Counted from the first letter of the stretch, positions 7,572 through 15,559 are shown. The stretch is DNA of 35,097 bases from JBFKQC01 sp041627895 (GCA_041627895.1 JBFKQC010000041.1:1-35097), one strand, 5' to 3'. Translations and numbers: made by a program. The notes: a model not told the origin generated them from the sequence alone.

Positions 7572-8021
7572 CTTCGCGTGGCAAGAACGGTTTGCGGCCG
7601 CTGACACGCCTGCAACCATCGCGCGACCAGCTTGTCTGATCGGCCGGGCACTGCGTTCTCACTGCCGGGGTCTGCGTTGCGGACTTCCCGGACTCGTGCA
7701 GGGGCGGCCACTGCTCAAGCACCAATCCTTCGCACCTGCGGCAAGCCCCTTGCTGCGATGCAGCCCGTTTCGTCGAAGCGGTCATTGAACCCTACCGTAA
7801 TTGACCGAGTGCATACCGACCCTTCGCTGCGCGTCGCCCCGGACTGGAAGGGAGCGTGACAGAGCTGCCACTGGAGGGCTGCAGCCATACCGGTTCCGTC
7901 GCGTCTGAAGATGCATGGGTGCTCGTCGCTGCGATCCGAAGATCAGCACGCTTCATCGCAACAAAGGCAGCCCAGGAGTTCTGAGTCAGACTCTGAGTGC
8001 TTCCGCCTCGCTCGGGGTTTT
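7572..8021. other. 450-nt gap without a recognisable gene
   Basis: Open frames here are short, have unlikely composition (many Arg/Ser/Cys) and no ribosome sites, so I see no real gene. A small imperfect hairpin (CTGAGTCAGACTCTGAG) lies at 7980-7997. A T-run at about 8014-8018 has no stem before it. The sequence may be decayed coding DNA or a dispersed intergenic repeat; it marks the left edge of the gene-poor stretch that holds the octaheme cytochrome. Confidence 0.5.
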
Positions 8022-9155
8022 TCAGCGCGCGCCGTGAATCAGCGGTGCCATGGCAAGCGCCCAGGCCTTGTCCCGGTCCTGGTGACAGGTGAGGCAGGTG
8101 AAATCGACCGTCAGGAACGCCTCGTTCTCGTCGTCCGTCGCCACGAACTTCCCGTCTTCGGTGAACATGCTCCAGTCCGGGTCCGTGGCGATGCGGTAAA
8201 TGTGGCTGCGGATGTCGCCCCTCGGGACGCTTCCCCCTTGATACGACATCGTCACCGCGACCGCGGACTTGCCCGCAACGGGCATATGGCAAATTGTGCA
8301 GTCATCGTGCGCCTCTGCGGCGACCGTCATCTGGGTCTGAGCTTCGTGGCACGCGTTGCAGGTCGCTTCCCGCCCCTTGAAGCCGCCAAGCTCGTACTTG
8401 GTGCCCTTGTGGGCGTCATGGCACGTCACGCATCCAAGCGCGCCATGCGGCGAGGCCAGAAGTTCTTCGTACTGCTCATGGTGGCGGACCAGACCGTTGC
8501 TGGCGTCGATCATGGTGACATCGCCGCGGACGTGGCACGCATCGCAGTTCGCCGCGACCGGAAGATCGACACGGGCCGGATCGGCCACGTGCGCCGAGCC
8601 TGGCCCGTGGCAGGCTTCGCAAGTCACGCCGGCCTCGGCCCAGGTGCCGTGAATGCCCGGCAGCCCATCCTGATGCGGTCCTTCGGGTCCGGTCGCCTGC
8701 CAGCCCGTCGTGTGGCACGCCCCGCACGTGTAAGGCTTGCGCGGCGCGGTGTCGGCGCTGTACCCGACCCAGTGCGGCTCGGTGCCCAGCGTAGCGTTTG
8801 CCAGATTGTACTGCCGGTTCTCTTCTCCGGTCAGGATGTACCCCTCCAGGTCCATGAACCGGGCCTTCCAGCCGTAGCCCCCGATGACGTATGAAATGCC
8901 AGCCCACTCAAGGTCTGCCGGCGGCGACCATACGCCTGGCGAGGTGCTCTCAGGATACGTCGGTGCCGTTCCGTCCACCTTCTGGATCTTGAATGGATGC
9001 CCGGACAAGGCATACGAGTCATAGATCTCCTGGTGGCAACCCTTGCAGGACTCGGACCCGGCATATTCGGCATCGGGGTCGTCGGCGGTCTGCGCGGAGG
9101 CGACAAGACCTGTCAGCAGCGCTGCGGTGACAAATGAGATTCGCTTTCCAAGCAT
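8022..9155 (-). CDS. Secreted octaheme c-type cytochrome
   Basis: The 377-residue protein has a signal peptide (cleavage near residue 20-23, ...LVASAQT) and eight CXXCH heme c sites, at Cys37, 144, 179, 204, 242, 266, 286 and 354. All hemes should be attached in the periplasm by the Ccm system. The spacing and the YAGSESCKGCHQEIYDSYALSGHPFKI start resemble the cytochrome c554/multiheme family (PF13435-like). It lacks the CXXCK site of NrfA-type nitrite reductases and I see no Tyr cross-link motif of hydroxylamine oxidoreductase. It is therefore better viewed as an electron-transfer protein or an uncharacterised reductase. Residues 73-135, between hemes 1 and 2, are a heme-free insert with many aromatics. 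ATG 9155 has GGAG 7 nt upstream. No partner gene (quinol oxidase, porin or maturation factor) lies beside it, which is unusual. Acquisition by transfer is plausible. Confidence 0.9.
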   Translation of the reverse strand: MLGKRISFVTAALLTGLVASAQTADDPDAEYAGSESCKGCHQEIYDSYALSGHPFKIQKVDGTAPTYPESTSPGVWSPPADLEWAGISYVIGGYGWKARFMDLEGYILTGEENRQYNLANATLGTEPHWVGYSADTAPRKPYTCGACHTTGWQATGPEGPHQDGLPGIHGTWAEAGVTCEACHGPGSAHVADPARVDLPVAANCDACHVRGDVTMIDASNGLVRHHEQYEELLASPHGALGCVTCHDAHKGTKYELGGFKGREATCNACHEAQTQMTVAAEAHDDCTICHMPVAGKSAVAVTMSYQGGSVPRGDIRSHIYRIATDPDWSMFTEDGKFVATDDENEAFLTVDFTCLTCHQDRDKAWALAMAPLIHGAR

Positions 9156-9722
9156 AATTGCGCTCCATCCCCTCGCTACGACCGATTCCTGTCGTCGCTC
9201 TGACTGGCAATTCCCAAGTCGTCCGCGCTGCAGAAGGATACGGAGGCAGCATGCGCACTTCAAGGAGTTCCTGGTTGCTATCCGGGCGTGAGGGATCCCG
9301 CTCCAGCCGCAGGGAACGCAGATCGGCCCATATCCCGGGCGGGTCTGTTCGGCCGCAACCGCATGCCGGATCTCGGAGTGTGTGGTGGCAGACAACCCGC
9401 AATCCGCGGCACAAGCCAGCCGAGCGCTTGCTCGACGTCTTCGTCCGCGACCTGGCCATTGCCGTCATCGATAGTGCTGCGGCTTGTAGGAACGGCCGCT
9501 CCTCCCGCTGCGCTACAGCGTGGATCCTCGCGGCATCGCGGCGAGAATACTTCCGCGAGCGCACGCAGCGATTCTGCGACGGGTCTGAACCGGGCTCTCG
9601 CCTGCCGTTCTCTGCGCCTTGCTTGAATGGTAGGATTCGGGCGGTTGGATGTCCGCTCTCCTCAGATCGTTCGGCGGGTCAGCGGACTTAACTGCCGTTG
9701 AGGCTATGTCGGTTTATTGCCG
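9156..9722. other. 567-nt gap, probably decayed coding sequence
   Basis: Several frames stay open but none has a recognisable domain or ribosome site. On the minus strand around 9290-9500 one frame has good codon use (a DDGNGQVADEDVEQALGWLV-like stretch) but no proper start, which suggests a gene remnant. The segment near 9640-9690 has a repetitive, low-information look. I found no tRNA, att-like repeat or transposase. Confidence 0.45.
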
Positions 9723-10532
9723 TCAAGCGACCGTTGCCTCGATCAAGTGAGTGTGTTGGGGAATTACGAAGCCTGAGTCTCGGCGATAGGTTGTCAGGGC
9801 GCCAATTGTATCAGCCACGATCCTTTGCATTACAGCCTCACCCCTTTCTGCGACGATCGGCCCGATTGGGTTCCCCATAATTTCCTTTGGAATTGCCGTC
9901 TCGGGGTCAGCAAGTTTTCTATTCACGGCAATGACTTGAGCAGACAGGTCGGTGAAACCCAAGTTGGACATCGTATCCGCCAGCTCAGTAGCCCGCCCGT
10001 AGCTAAACGGCGCGAGAGAACGTGACGCGACTTCTTCATTAACATGACGACTGAGCGCTGCCGCGAGAGCTTTGAACAGGTCGCTGGGTCCACTCCAGAC
10101 CGACAGCACAATCCGGCCGCCAGGACGCAGCACGCGTTTGATCTCTCGAAGAGCGGCAATCTCGTCTGGGAAGAACTGGATGCCCTGCTGACAGAAGGCG
10201 ACGGAAAAGGTTTCGGGATCAAATGGCATTCTCGTAACGTCCGCGATGTGCCATTCGCAAGACTGAGAAGCTCCATCCGCCAGATTGGAAGCGGCAGAAA
10301 TCATTCCTTCATTCAGGTCTACACCGACGATGCGTGGGGATGGCCCGAGCCTTTTTCGAACTGTTCGAGCGACGATGCCGGTGCCACAGGCAACGTCGAG
10401 GATCACGTCATTCGGGTAGATCGGAACTGCATCCAAAGTTGCTTCAGCCAATGGGCGAAAAATTGCAGGCACTTTCTGATCTTCGTAGATTTCGGCCGCG
10501 TTGCCCGCGAGCTGGAAGGAATCCTTCCGCAT
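9723..10532 (-). CDS. Class I SAM-dependent methyltransferase (UbiE/Methyltransf_11 type)
   Basis: This 269-residue cytoplasmic enzyme transfers a methyl group from S-adenosylmethionine to an unknown acceptor. Motif I is LDVACGTGIVAR (about residues 49-60), the adenosine-binding acidic residue lies in VGVDLNEGMI, and the post-motif region has DVTRMPFDPETFSVAFCQQGIQFFPD, ending with the LREIKRVLRPGGRIVLSVW strand. That arrangement is typical of Methyltransf_11/UbiE-like small-molecule methyltransferases. The start at ATG 10532 has GGAGG six nt upstream and excludes a GTG five codons earlier. Third-position GC is clearly lower than in the flanking core genes (many AAT, ATT, GAA and CAA codons), and the gene is isolated between two gaps, so horizontal acquisition is likely. 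Substrate cannot be told from the sequence. Confidence 0.88.
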   Translation of the reverse strand: MRKDSFQLAGNAAEIYEDQKVPAIFRPLAEATLDAVPIYPNDVILDVACGTGIVARTVRKRLGPSPRIVGVDLNEGMISAASNLADGASQSCEWHIADVTRMPFDPETFSVAFCQQGIQFFPDEIAALREIKRVLRPGGRIVLSVWSGPSDLFKALAAALSRHVNEEVASRSLAPFSYGRATELADTMSNLGFTDLSAQVIAVNRKLADPETAIPKEIMGNPIGPIVAERGEAVMQRIVADTIGALTTYRRDSGFVIPQHTHLIEATVA

Positions 10533-10880
10533 CGAACGCCTCCACACTTAGTTGCCTTTCCGCCGATCCGAGTATCGCAGAATCGAAGACCTCTAAATAG
10601 TCAAAACGGTCGGCGGAGTTTCGTTCCAAATGGTGTCAGAAGTACGAATCGATTGGTCGGAAAGTACGTGCGATCTTCTCAGATCACTGCGGTTCGCTAG
10701 TAGTGCAGCTTTTGGAATGGGCTCCATGCCGACCCTACCTACGACGGAGTGCCTTCAAACTGGCGCTGTGCGATCTTGCCAGCATAGTGTGAAAACAGTT
10801 CTTGCCACGCCCGGGCACGTCACGCGAAATCGAGCTGTCGATAGTGTCAAAGCCCCCGGGGCTAGCTCACGACGGTTTCG
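10533..10880. other. 348-nt gap of lower GC without a gene
   Basis: The gap between the methyltransferase start and the VOC stop has lower GC than the rest of the window. A plus-strand frame (10630-10938) is open but has no ribosome site, no domain, and runs into the end of the VOC gene, so I reject it. The methyltransferase ribosome site (GGAGG) is at its left edge and a hairpin serving the VOC gene at its right edge. Confidence 0.5.
10845..10866 (-). terminator. Short GC hairpin after the VOC gene
   Basis: AGCCCC-C-GGGGCT at 10851-10863 is a perfect inverted repeat; on the minus strand it is followed by TTTGACAC. It lies about 18 nt past the stop of the VOC gene. The loop is very short, so the real hairpin would open one or two pairs. 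Weak terminator candidate. Confidence 0.4.
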
Positions 10881-11297
10881 TCAGGTTTCCGCCACCCCCA
10901 CCTCGTGCACCTCGATCACGTTGCCGTCCGGGTCGTAAAAGAAGATCTGGTGCCAGCCGGCCACCGCCCGCTCGCCCCAGTCGGAATAGGGCACGCCCAG
11001 CGCGTCGAGATGCGCCTTGAACGCGGCCAGGTCGTCGGTGCGATAGGCGATGTGCCCCCTGGCCACCGGATTGACGATCTGCCCCGTGGCAAAGCCCGCC
11101 AGCACGTCGCGTGTCGCGATGTGCATCTGCACCGCCCCGTCGGTGACGAAGGCCACGTCCCCGGCATAGCCCCGGCCCTTTTCCAGCACCGGCAGCCCCT
11201 CGGTCTCTGCCGCCAGGCCCAGCACCTCGCGGTAGAATCGGTCCATCTCGGCCACCTTGTCGGTCGATAGGTTCACGTGATGCAGCTTCAGCCTCAT
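10881..11297 (-). CDS. VOC family (glyoxalase-like) protein
   Basis: This 138-residue protein has the vicinal oxygen chelate fold, made of two beta-alpha-beta-beta-beta modules forming a metal site. It begins LKLHHVNLSTDKVAEMDRFYREVLGLAAE, the standard VOC start with a metal-ligand His at residue 6 or 7. The second module holds GHIAYRTDDLAAFKAHLDALGVPYSDW, and it ends IFFYDPDGNVIEVHEVGV, whose Glu is the usual last ligand. Many such proteins are dioxygenases, glyoxalases or resistance proteins; which one cannot be told. Its ATG overlaps the amine oxidase stop (ATGA, 11294-11297), so the two are translationally coupled and may act on related substrates. Short length excludes the two-domain extradiol dioxygenases. 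Confidence 0.92.
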   Translation of the reverse strand: MRLKLHHVNLSTDKVAEMDRFYREVLGLAAETEGLPVLEKGRGYAGDVAFVTDGAVQMHIATRDVLAGFATGQIVNPVARGHIAYRTDDLAAFKAHLDALGVPYSDWGERAVAGWHQIFFYDPDGNVIEVHEVGVAET

Positions 11298-12526
11298 CGC
11301 AGCGCCTCCGCCACCCGCGCGGCCACCGCCTCGCCCGACAGCCGCGCGCCACCCGCGGTCTGGATCAGCGGCCCGGCCAGCGCCTCGCCCGCGAACCAGA
11401 TGCGCCCGCCCACCGGCGCGGCCAGCGTCCCGCGCGCCGCCGCCTTGCCCGGCCGCGCCGCGGCATAGGCGCCCCGCGTGCGGCGGTCGCCGCCCCAGTT
11501 GGTCATCAGCGACCGCCCGACCCGGCCCCGCAGGCCCGACCCGAAAATGTCCGCCAGCCGGTCGGTGACGAAATCCACCGCCGCCGCCTCGCCCGCGGCC
11601 TCGATCTCCCACGCGAAGTCACCGCCGACGAAGCCCACCATCAGCGGCAGGTCGAACGGGAAGCACAGGAAATAGACGTCGTGCCGCGCGTGCCGTTCGA
11701 TCAACAGGTCGTCGAAGGGCTGCAATCCCATCCGGTCGCCCCCGATCTCCAGCGGTATCTTGGTCAAGAGCCCCATCGGCAGGTCGAACGCGGCCTCCAT
11801 GTGCGTGTCGGGCAGCGCCGGGCGGAACCTTATGTCCTCGAAGGCCAGTACCCCGGTCGAGACCGTCACTACCGCCGCCCGCGCCGTCACGGTGCCCTTC
11901 GCCGTCCCGACCGCGACGCCGCGGCCGGACCAGTCGATCTCGGTCACCGGCGCGCCCAGCGTCACCGGCACGTCGCCGCCCCAGCGCGCGATCAGCGCAC
12001 CGAAGCCCTCGCGGGTGAAGTAGTCGGGATACAGGTCGGCCGCGGCGCGGAAGTCGGCGACGCTGATCTCGTCGGGGTCGGCGCCGAAATCCATCGGCCC
12101 GGAATAGGTCGCCGTGGCGCGCAGGCCCCGGCCCTGGCGCACCAGCGACGACAGCCGGTCGTCAGCGCCGTCATGCGCGCCGATCAGCCGCTCCAGTTCC
12201 GCGTCCGCCGCCTTGCTCGCCGCAAGGTCTTCCGCGCTCGCCTTCCGTGCGCCGAAGTAAATGTGGTCGAGCGCCATGTCGTGATGCCTGACCGTCCAGC
12301 CATGCTGCTTCGCGTCGGCCATGAACGGGTTGCGGTCGGCGGCGTGCAGCCAGGCGCAGCCGATGTCGAACGGCACCCCGAAATCGCTCGACCGCGTCCA
12401 GGCCCGCCCGCCGATCCGGTCCATCGCCTCGACCACGCGCACCGTCCTGCCTGCCGCAAGCAACCGCTTCGCCGCCCCGAGCCCCGCCGCGCCGGCGCCC
12501 ACCACCACCACATCCACGTCCGCCAA
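11294..12526 (-). CDS. Flavin-dependent amine oxidase
   Basis: The 410-residue protein is a monoamine-oxidase-type flavoenzyme (amino_oxidase family) that would oxidise an amine to an imine/aldehyde using FAD and oxygen. The N-terminal Rossmann motif is DVVVVGAGAAGLGAAKRLLAAGRTVRVVEA, followed by the DRIGGRAWT stretch, both diagnostic. The C-terminus has GRIWFAGEALAGPLIQTAGGARLSGEAVAARV, which contacts the flavin. No signal peptide is seen from the chosen start, so it is cytoplasmic. I chose the TTG at 12526 because AAGGGGG lies about 7 nt upstream and the Rossmann strand starts straight after; an ATG at 12562 would add 12 residues. It leads a two-gene unit with the VOC protein. Substrate unknown; polyamines, aromatic amines or carotenoid-like substrates are all possible for the family. 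Confidence 0.9.
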   Translation of the reverse strand: MADVDVVVVGAGAAGLGAAKRLLAAGRTVRVVEAMDRIGGRAWTRSSDFGVPFDIGCAWLHAADRNPFMADAKQHGWTVRHHDMALDHIYFGARKASAEDLAASKAADAELERLIGAHDGADDRLSSLVRQGRGLRATATYSGPMDFGADPDEISVADFRAAADLYPDYFTREGFGALIARWGGDVPVTLGAPVTEIDWSGRGVAVGTAKGTVTARAAVVTVSTGVLAFEDIRFRPALPDTHMEAAFDLPMGLLTKIPLEIGGDRMGLQPFDDLLIERHARHDVYFLCFPFDLPLMVGFVGGDFAWEIEAAGEAAAVDFVTDRLADIFGSGLRGRVGRSLMTNWGGDRRTRGAYAAARPGKAAARGTLAAPVGGRIWFAGEALAGPLIQTAGGARLSGEAVAARVAEALR

Positions 12527-12942
12527 TCGCCCACCCCCTTGCCGAACCGATGCCCCGACCATCCCCCGGGGCGAACGCCGGATCAAGCCGCGGGATCGGT
12601 TTTCAACCATCGCCCCGGCTCCGTTCGTTCGCTTTCGCCGGCCTCCCTCGACCGCCCCCGCCACGAAGGCGCCGAGCCGGGCCGGCGGCGGACCGTGGGC
12701 TGCCGCCCGGGCCGCGCGTCGGCTCGGTTAATCCCGGCAAGGTCCATGCAACCGCGCGCCGCGAGCGCCCCGGACAGCAAAAGCGGCAGACCGCCGGGAC
12801 GGTCCGCCGCTGGCCCGGCGGCCTCCGGCCTTGTTCCGGGCCAGGGAGGATGAGACGTAAAGGCACGATGCACACCCGCATGGCTTGCGCATTGCCAGAG
12901 CCCGCACAACCGGCAATGATCGGCGCGAACGGGGGCAGGGTC
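12527..12942. other. 416-nt divergent gap with a structured leader
   Basis: The gap separates the divergent amine oxidase and the small membrane protein. It is coding-free as far as I can see. At 12783-12810 an 11-bp stem with one mismatch (GCGGCAGACCG with CGGTCCGCCGC, 6-nt loop) is followed by a second stem, GGCCCGG (12812-12818) with CCGGGCC (12837-12843), then GGGAGGATGAG. The pair of hairpins lies 100-160 nt upstream of the plus-strand gene and could be a regulatory leader or a small RNA. Confidence 0.5.
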
Positions 12943-13224
12943 ATGAGTGACGCAGAGGAATCCGCACCAGAGGTCGTCGACCTGAAGACGCCCTTCATCC
13001 TGTTCGCGCCCGTGAACGCCGCGCTTGTTCTGGCGCTGAAGCAGACCGAGGCGCCGCTCTGGCCGCTCTGGCCCGCGTATTTCACGCTTGTCGCGCTCTG
13101 GCTGACGGCGATCCTGGTCCAGTCGCCGCCCGCCTGGCGCACCTGGCTGATCGGCACCCTGAGGCACAGCCGCTTCACCCAGATCTACCGCAGCCTGACC
13201 GGGCGCGTCCTGGGCGCGATCTGA
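12943..13224 (+). CDS. Small membrane protein of unknown function
   Basis: The 93-residue product has an acidic N-terminus (SDAEESAPEVVDLKTP), two hydrophobic helices at about residues 18-34 (FILFAPVNAALVLALK) and 42-60 (LWPAYFTLVALWLTAIL), and a basic amphipathic tail with WRTWLIGTLRHSRFTQIYRSLTGRVLGAI. I do not recognise a family. The start at 12943 has GGGGG about 6-10 nt upstream; in-frame ATGs at 12850 and 12868 would give a longer N-terminus without membrane character and have poor ribosome sites. Codon use matches the host. It stands alone, divergent from the amine oxidase and convergent with the large membrane-protein operon. Confidence 0.7.
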   Translation: MSDAEESAPEVVDLKTPFILFAPVNAALVLALKQTEAPLWPLWPAYFTLVALWLTAILVQSPPAWRTWLIGTLRHSRFTQIYRSLTGRVLGAI

Positions 13225-13300
13225 CGGCCCGCGGCCCGCAGGGCGGGAGATCCACCCATCCTGCCGCGGGTTCACGTAATCCCCAAATGCCGCGCTGCAG

Positions 13301-13344
13301 TACCGACGCAATACCGACGTGATACCGACGCGATACCGACGCCC
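13301..13344. repeat. Four tandem 11-bp repeats (TACCGACGnnn)
   Basis: Four head-to-tail units of TACCGACGCAA type occupy 13301-13311, 13312-13322, 13323-13333 and 13334-13344. The first eight bases are identical in all four and the last three vary. The array ends 12 nt before the stop codon of the next minus-strand gene, in the space between two convergent genes. Confidence 0.9.
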
Positions 13345-13356
13345 GATTCCGGGCCC

Positions 13357-15435
13357 TCAGCGGCGCCCCTCGCGCAGCCAGGCGGCGACGATCAGCAGCG
13401 AGCCTAGGGCCAGGAACAGCCAGGCCTGCACCAGGGGCACCACGGTCACATCGGCCGTCAGATAGGCCTCGCGCGGGGTGATCCCCAGCCAGCCGCGCCC
13501 CGCCGCCGGGCGCCCCTCGCGCACCCGGCGCAGATCCGGGATGCCGTTGGCGACGCGCACTACGCCGCCCCGCGTGGCCTCGACCAGCGGCGCCAGCAGA
13601 TCGGCGCTGGCGATGGTCTGCTCGAACTCGCGCGGCGCCGCGGGCCCAAGCGCGATCACCGTCTCGCGGTCGCCCTCGCGCAGCCGGTAAAGCCCGATCT
13701 CCGGACCCTCGACGATGGCCTCGAAGCGCCCCGGCCGGACCTCTTCCAGCGGCACCGCGAGCACCGCCCCGTCGGGCCCGGTCAGCTCGACCTCGCCGGA
13801 GATTTCCCCCAGGGTCCGGCGGGTTACGGTCATCGTCTGGCCCTCGGCGCTGGCGATCAGCGCCTCCTCTTCCAGCTCCGGCTCCTTCATCATCCAGTGC
13901 GCGAGACGGCGCAGCAGTTCCAGCTGCGGCCCGCCGCCCTCGAAGCCGCGCGACCAAAGCCAGGCATGGTCCGACCCCAACAGCGCGATGCGGCCCTCGC
14001 CGACCCGGTCGAGCACCAGAAGCGGCCGGCCGTCGATCCCGCTCATTACCGTGTGGCCGCGTTCCGCCTCCAGTTCGATCAGCCGGAACCAGCGCCCCCA
14101 GTCCGGCCCCTCGCCGCCGCTCTCGGCCAGCGCCGGCGCATAATCCTCCAGCCCCTCGGTGACCGGGTGACGCCGGCCGAGATCGGTGATCTCGGGGCGA
14201 TAGCCCTCCTCGATCACGATCGAGGTCGGCGCGGCGGGGATGATCTCGCCCAGGGGCGAGCGGTACAGGCTCGAGGCCTGCGCGAAATCCGGCCCCGCGG
14301 CGATCAGCACCGCGCCGCCCTCCTCGACATATTGCCGCACGTTGTCGAGATAGAGCGCCGGCAGGATGCCGCGCCGCTTGTAGCGGTCGAAGATGATCAG
14401 GTCGAATTCCTCGATCTTCTCGATGAACAGCTCGCGCGTCGGAAACGCGATCAGGCTCAGTTCGTTGACCGGCACGCCGTCCTGCTTTTCCGGCGGGCGC
14501 AGGATGGTGAAATGCACCAGATCGACGGACGAGTCCGACTTCAGCAGGTTGCGCCAGGTGCGCTCGCCCGGATGCGGCTCGCCCGAGACCAGCAGCACCC
14601 GCAGCCGGTCGCGCACGCCGTTGATCTGCACCACGGCGGCATTGTTGCGGTCGGTCAGTTCGTCCTCCGCGGCGGGCACCGTGAACTGGATCACGTTCAT
14701 CCCGCCATGGGGCAGCGTCACCGGCAGGTCCAGATCCTGGCCCACCGGCACGCGGAAGTTCTCCGGCGCGCCGCCATCGATCGAGATCTGCAGGTCCGCC
14801 GCCTCGCCCAGCCCCGGCGGCACCGCGCCCTGGTCCTCGATCCGGAGCGTCAGCGTCACCGGCTCGCCGAGGATCGCGAAGGCCGGCGCGTTGGTCACCA
14901 GAAGCCGCCGGTCCCAGTCGGCTTCGCGCCCGGTCAGCAGCGCATGCAGCGGCGCCGGCAGGTCGGGCGCGCGCTCGACATCGTGCAATTGCCCGTCGGT
15001 CAGCAGCAGCACACCCGCCACCCGCGCCCGCGGCTCTTCGGCCATCGCCTCGGCAAGCGCCGACATCAGCAGCGTGCCCTGGTCGCCCTCGCCGTCGCCC
15101 AACGGCACCACGCGCAACTCGGTGTTCGGCAGTCCCGCCACCTCGGCCCCGACCGCCGCCACCGCCGCCGCGACCTGCGCCGGCCGGTCGGCGATGCGCT
15201 GGCTGGCGCTTTCGTCGACCACGAGGATCACGATATCCGACAACGGCGCGCGCTCTTCCTGCTGCAGCGACGGGTTGAACAGCGCCACCAGCAGCACCGC
15301 CGCCGCCAGCGCCCGCAGCCACCAGCCCGAGAGGCCGCGCCAGAGCGCCGCCGCGGTGAACAGAACCGCCACGCCCAGCGCGGCCCAGACCAGCGGCCAG
15401 GCCAGGAGCGGATCGAAGATCACCGAGCCGGTCAT
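13357..15435 (-). CDS. Large membrane protein, vWA/glutamine-amidotransferase-like, last gene of MoxR operon
   Basis: The 692-residue protein has two N-terminal transmembrane helices (about residues 9-30 and 38-54, the FDPLLAWPLVWAALGVAVLF and LRALAAAVLLVALFNPS segments) and one at the C-terminus (QAWLFLALGSLLIVAAWL). A periplasmic domain starts LSDIVILVVDESASQRIADRP, like a von Willebrand A-type strand with a D-x-S metal-site start. It continues into a region with LIIFDRYKRRGILPALYLDNVRQYVEEGGAVLIAAGPDFA, the class-I glutamine-amidotransferase-like fold found in such operons, but without an obvious catalytic Cys. The gene is last in the MoxR-DUF58-DUF4159 array, 145 nt after the DUF4159 gene, and the gap carries three hairpins. 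Function is unknown; it probably forms a membrane complex with its neighbours. Confidence 0.85.
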   Translation of the reverse strand: MTGSVIFDPLLAWPLVWAALGVAVLFTAAALWRGLSGWWLRALAAAVLLVALFNPSLQQEERAPLSDIVILVVDESASQRIADRPAQVAAAVAAVGAEVAGLPNTELRVVPLGDGEGDQGTLLMSALAEAMAEEPRARVAGVLLLTDGQLHDVERAPDLPAPLHALLTGREADWDRRLLVTNAPAFAILGEPVTLTLRIEDQGAVPPGLGEAADLQISIDGGAPENFRVPVGQDLDLPVTLPHGGMNVIQFTVPAAEDELTDRNNAAVVQINGVRDRLRVLLVSGEPHPGERTWRNLLKSDSSVDLVHFTILRPPEKQDGVPVNELSLIAFPTRELFIEKIEEFDLIIFDRYKRRGILPALYLDNVRQYVEEGGAVLIAAGPDFAQASSLYRSPLGEIIPAAPTSIVIEEGYRPEITDLGRRHPVTEGLEDYAPALAESGGEGPDWGRWFRLIELEAERGHTVMSGIDGRPLLVLDRVGEGRIALLGSDHAWLWSRGFEGGGPQLELLRRLAHWMMKEPELEEEALIASAEGQTMTVTRRTLGEISGEVELTGPDGAVLAVPLEEVRPGRFEAIVEGPEIGLYRLREGDRETVIALGPAAPREFEQTIASADLLAPLVEATRGGVVRVANGIPDLRRVREGRPAAGRGWLGITPREAYLTADVTVVPLVQAWLFLALGSLLIVAAWLREGRR

Positions 15436-15474
15436 GCCGGGGCCCCTTCATCTGGCCGGGAAAACTCCGGGGGG

Positions 15475-15559
15475 CGGCCGAAGGCCGGGGGGCAGGCCCC
15501 CCGATCCGCCCGCACGGAGCCGGAGGCGAGTACGGGCTCATGCTGCGTGCCGAAGGCAC
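15475..15559. repeat. Cluster of three hairpins between the two large membrane-protein genes
   Basis: Three separate perfect stems occur: 15475-15487 (5 bp, loop GAA), 15486-15503 (7 bp, loop CAGG) and 15547-15559 (5 bp, loop GAA). The outer two have the same architecture, a 5-bp GC stem closed by GAA. The segment looks like a REP-type intergenic element; copy number elsewhere in the genome cannot be judged here. Confidence 0.5.

Noticed and set aside
8000..8022. Intrinsic terminator at CTCGGGGTTTTT before the cytochrome stop
   Set aside because: The T-run is on the plus strand and has no matching stem upstream, and no plus-strand gene ends there.
9290..9500. A calcium-binding EF-hand-like stretch (DDGNGQVADEDVEQAL)
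   Set aside because: Only one partial loop, no proper start codon and no second hand; more likely a gene remnant or chance.
9019..9564. A 181-residue minus-strand frame upstream of the octaheme cytochrome
   Set aside because: It overlaps the cytochrome's signal-peptide region out of frame and has no domain or ribosome site.
10630..10938. A 102-residue plus-strand gene between the methyltransferase and VOC gene
   Set aside because: No ribosome site, no domain, and it runs into the antisense of the VOC gene.
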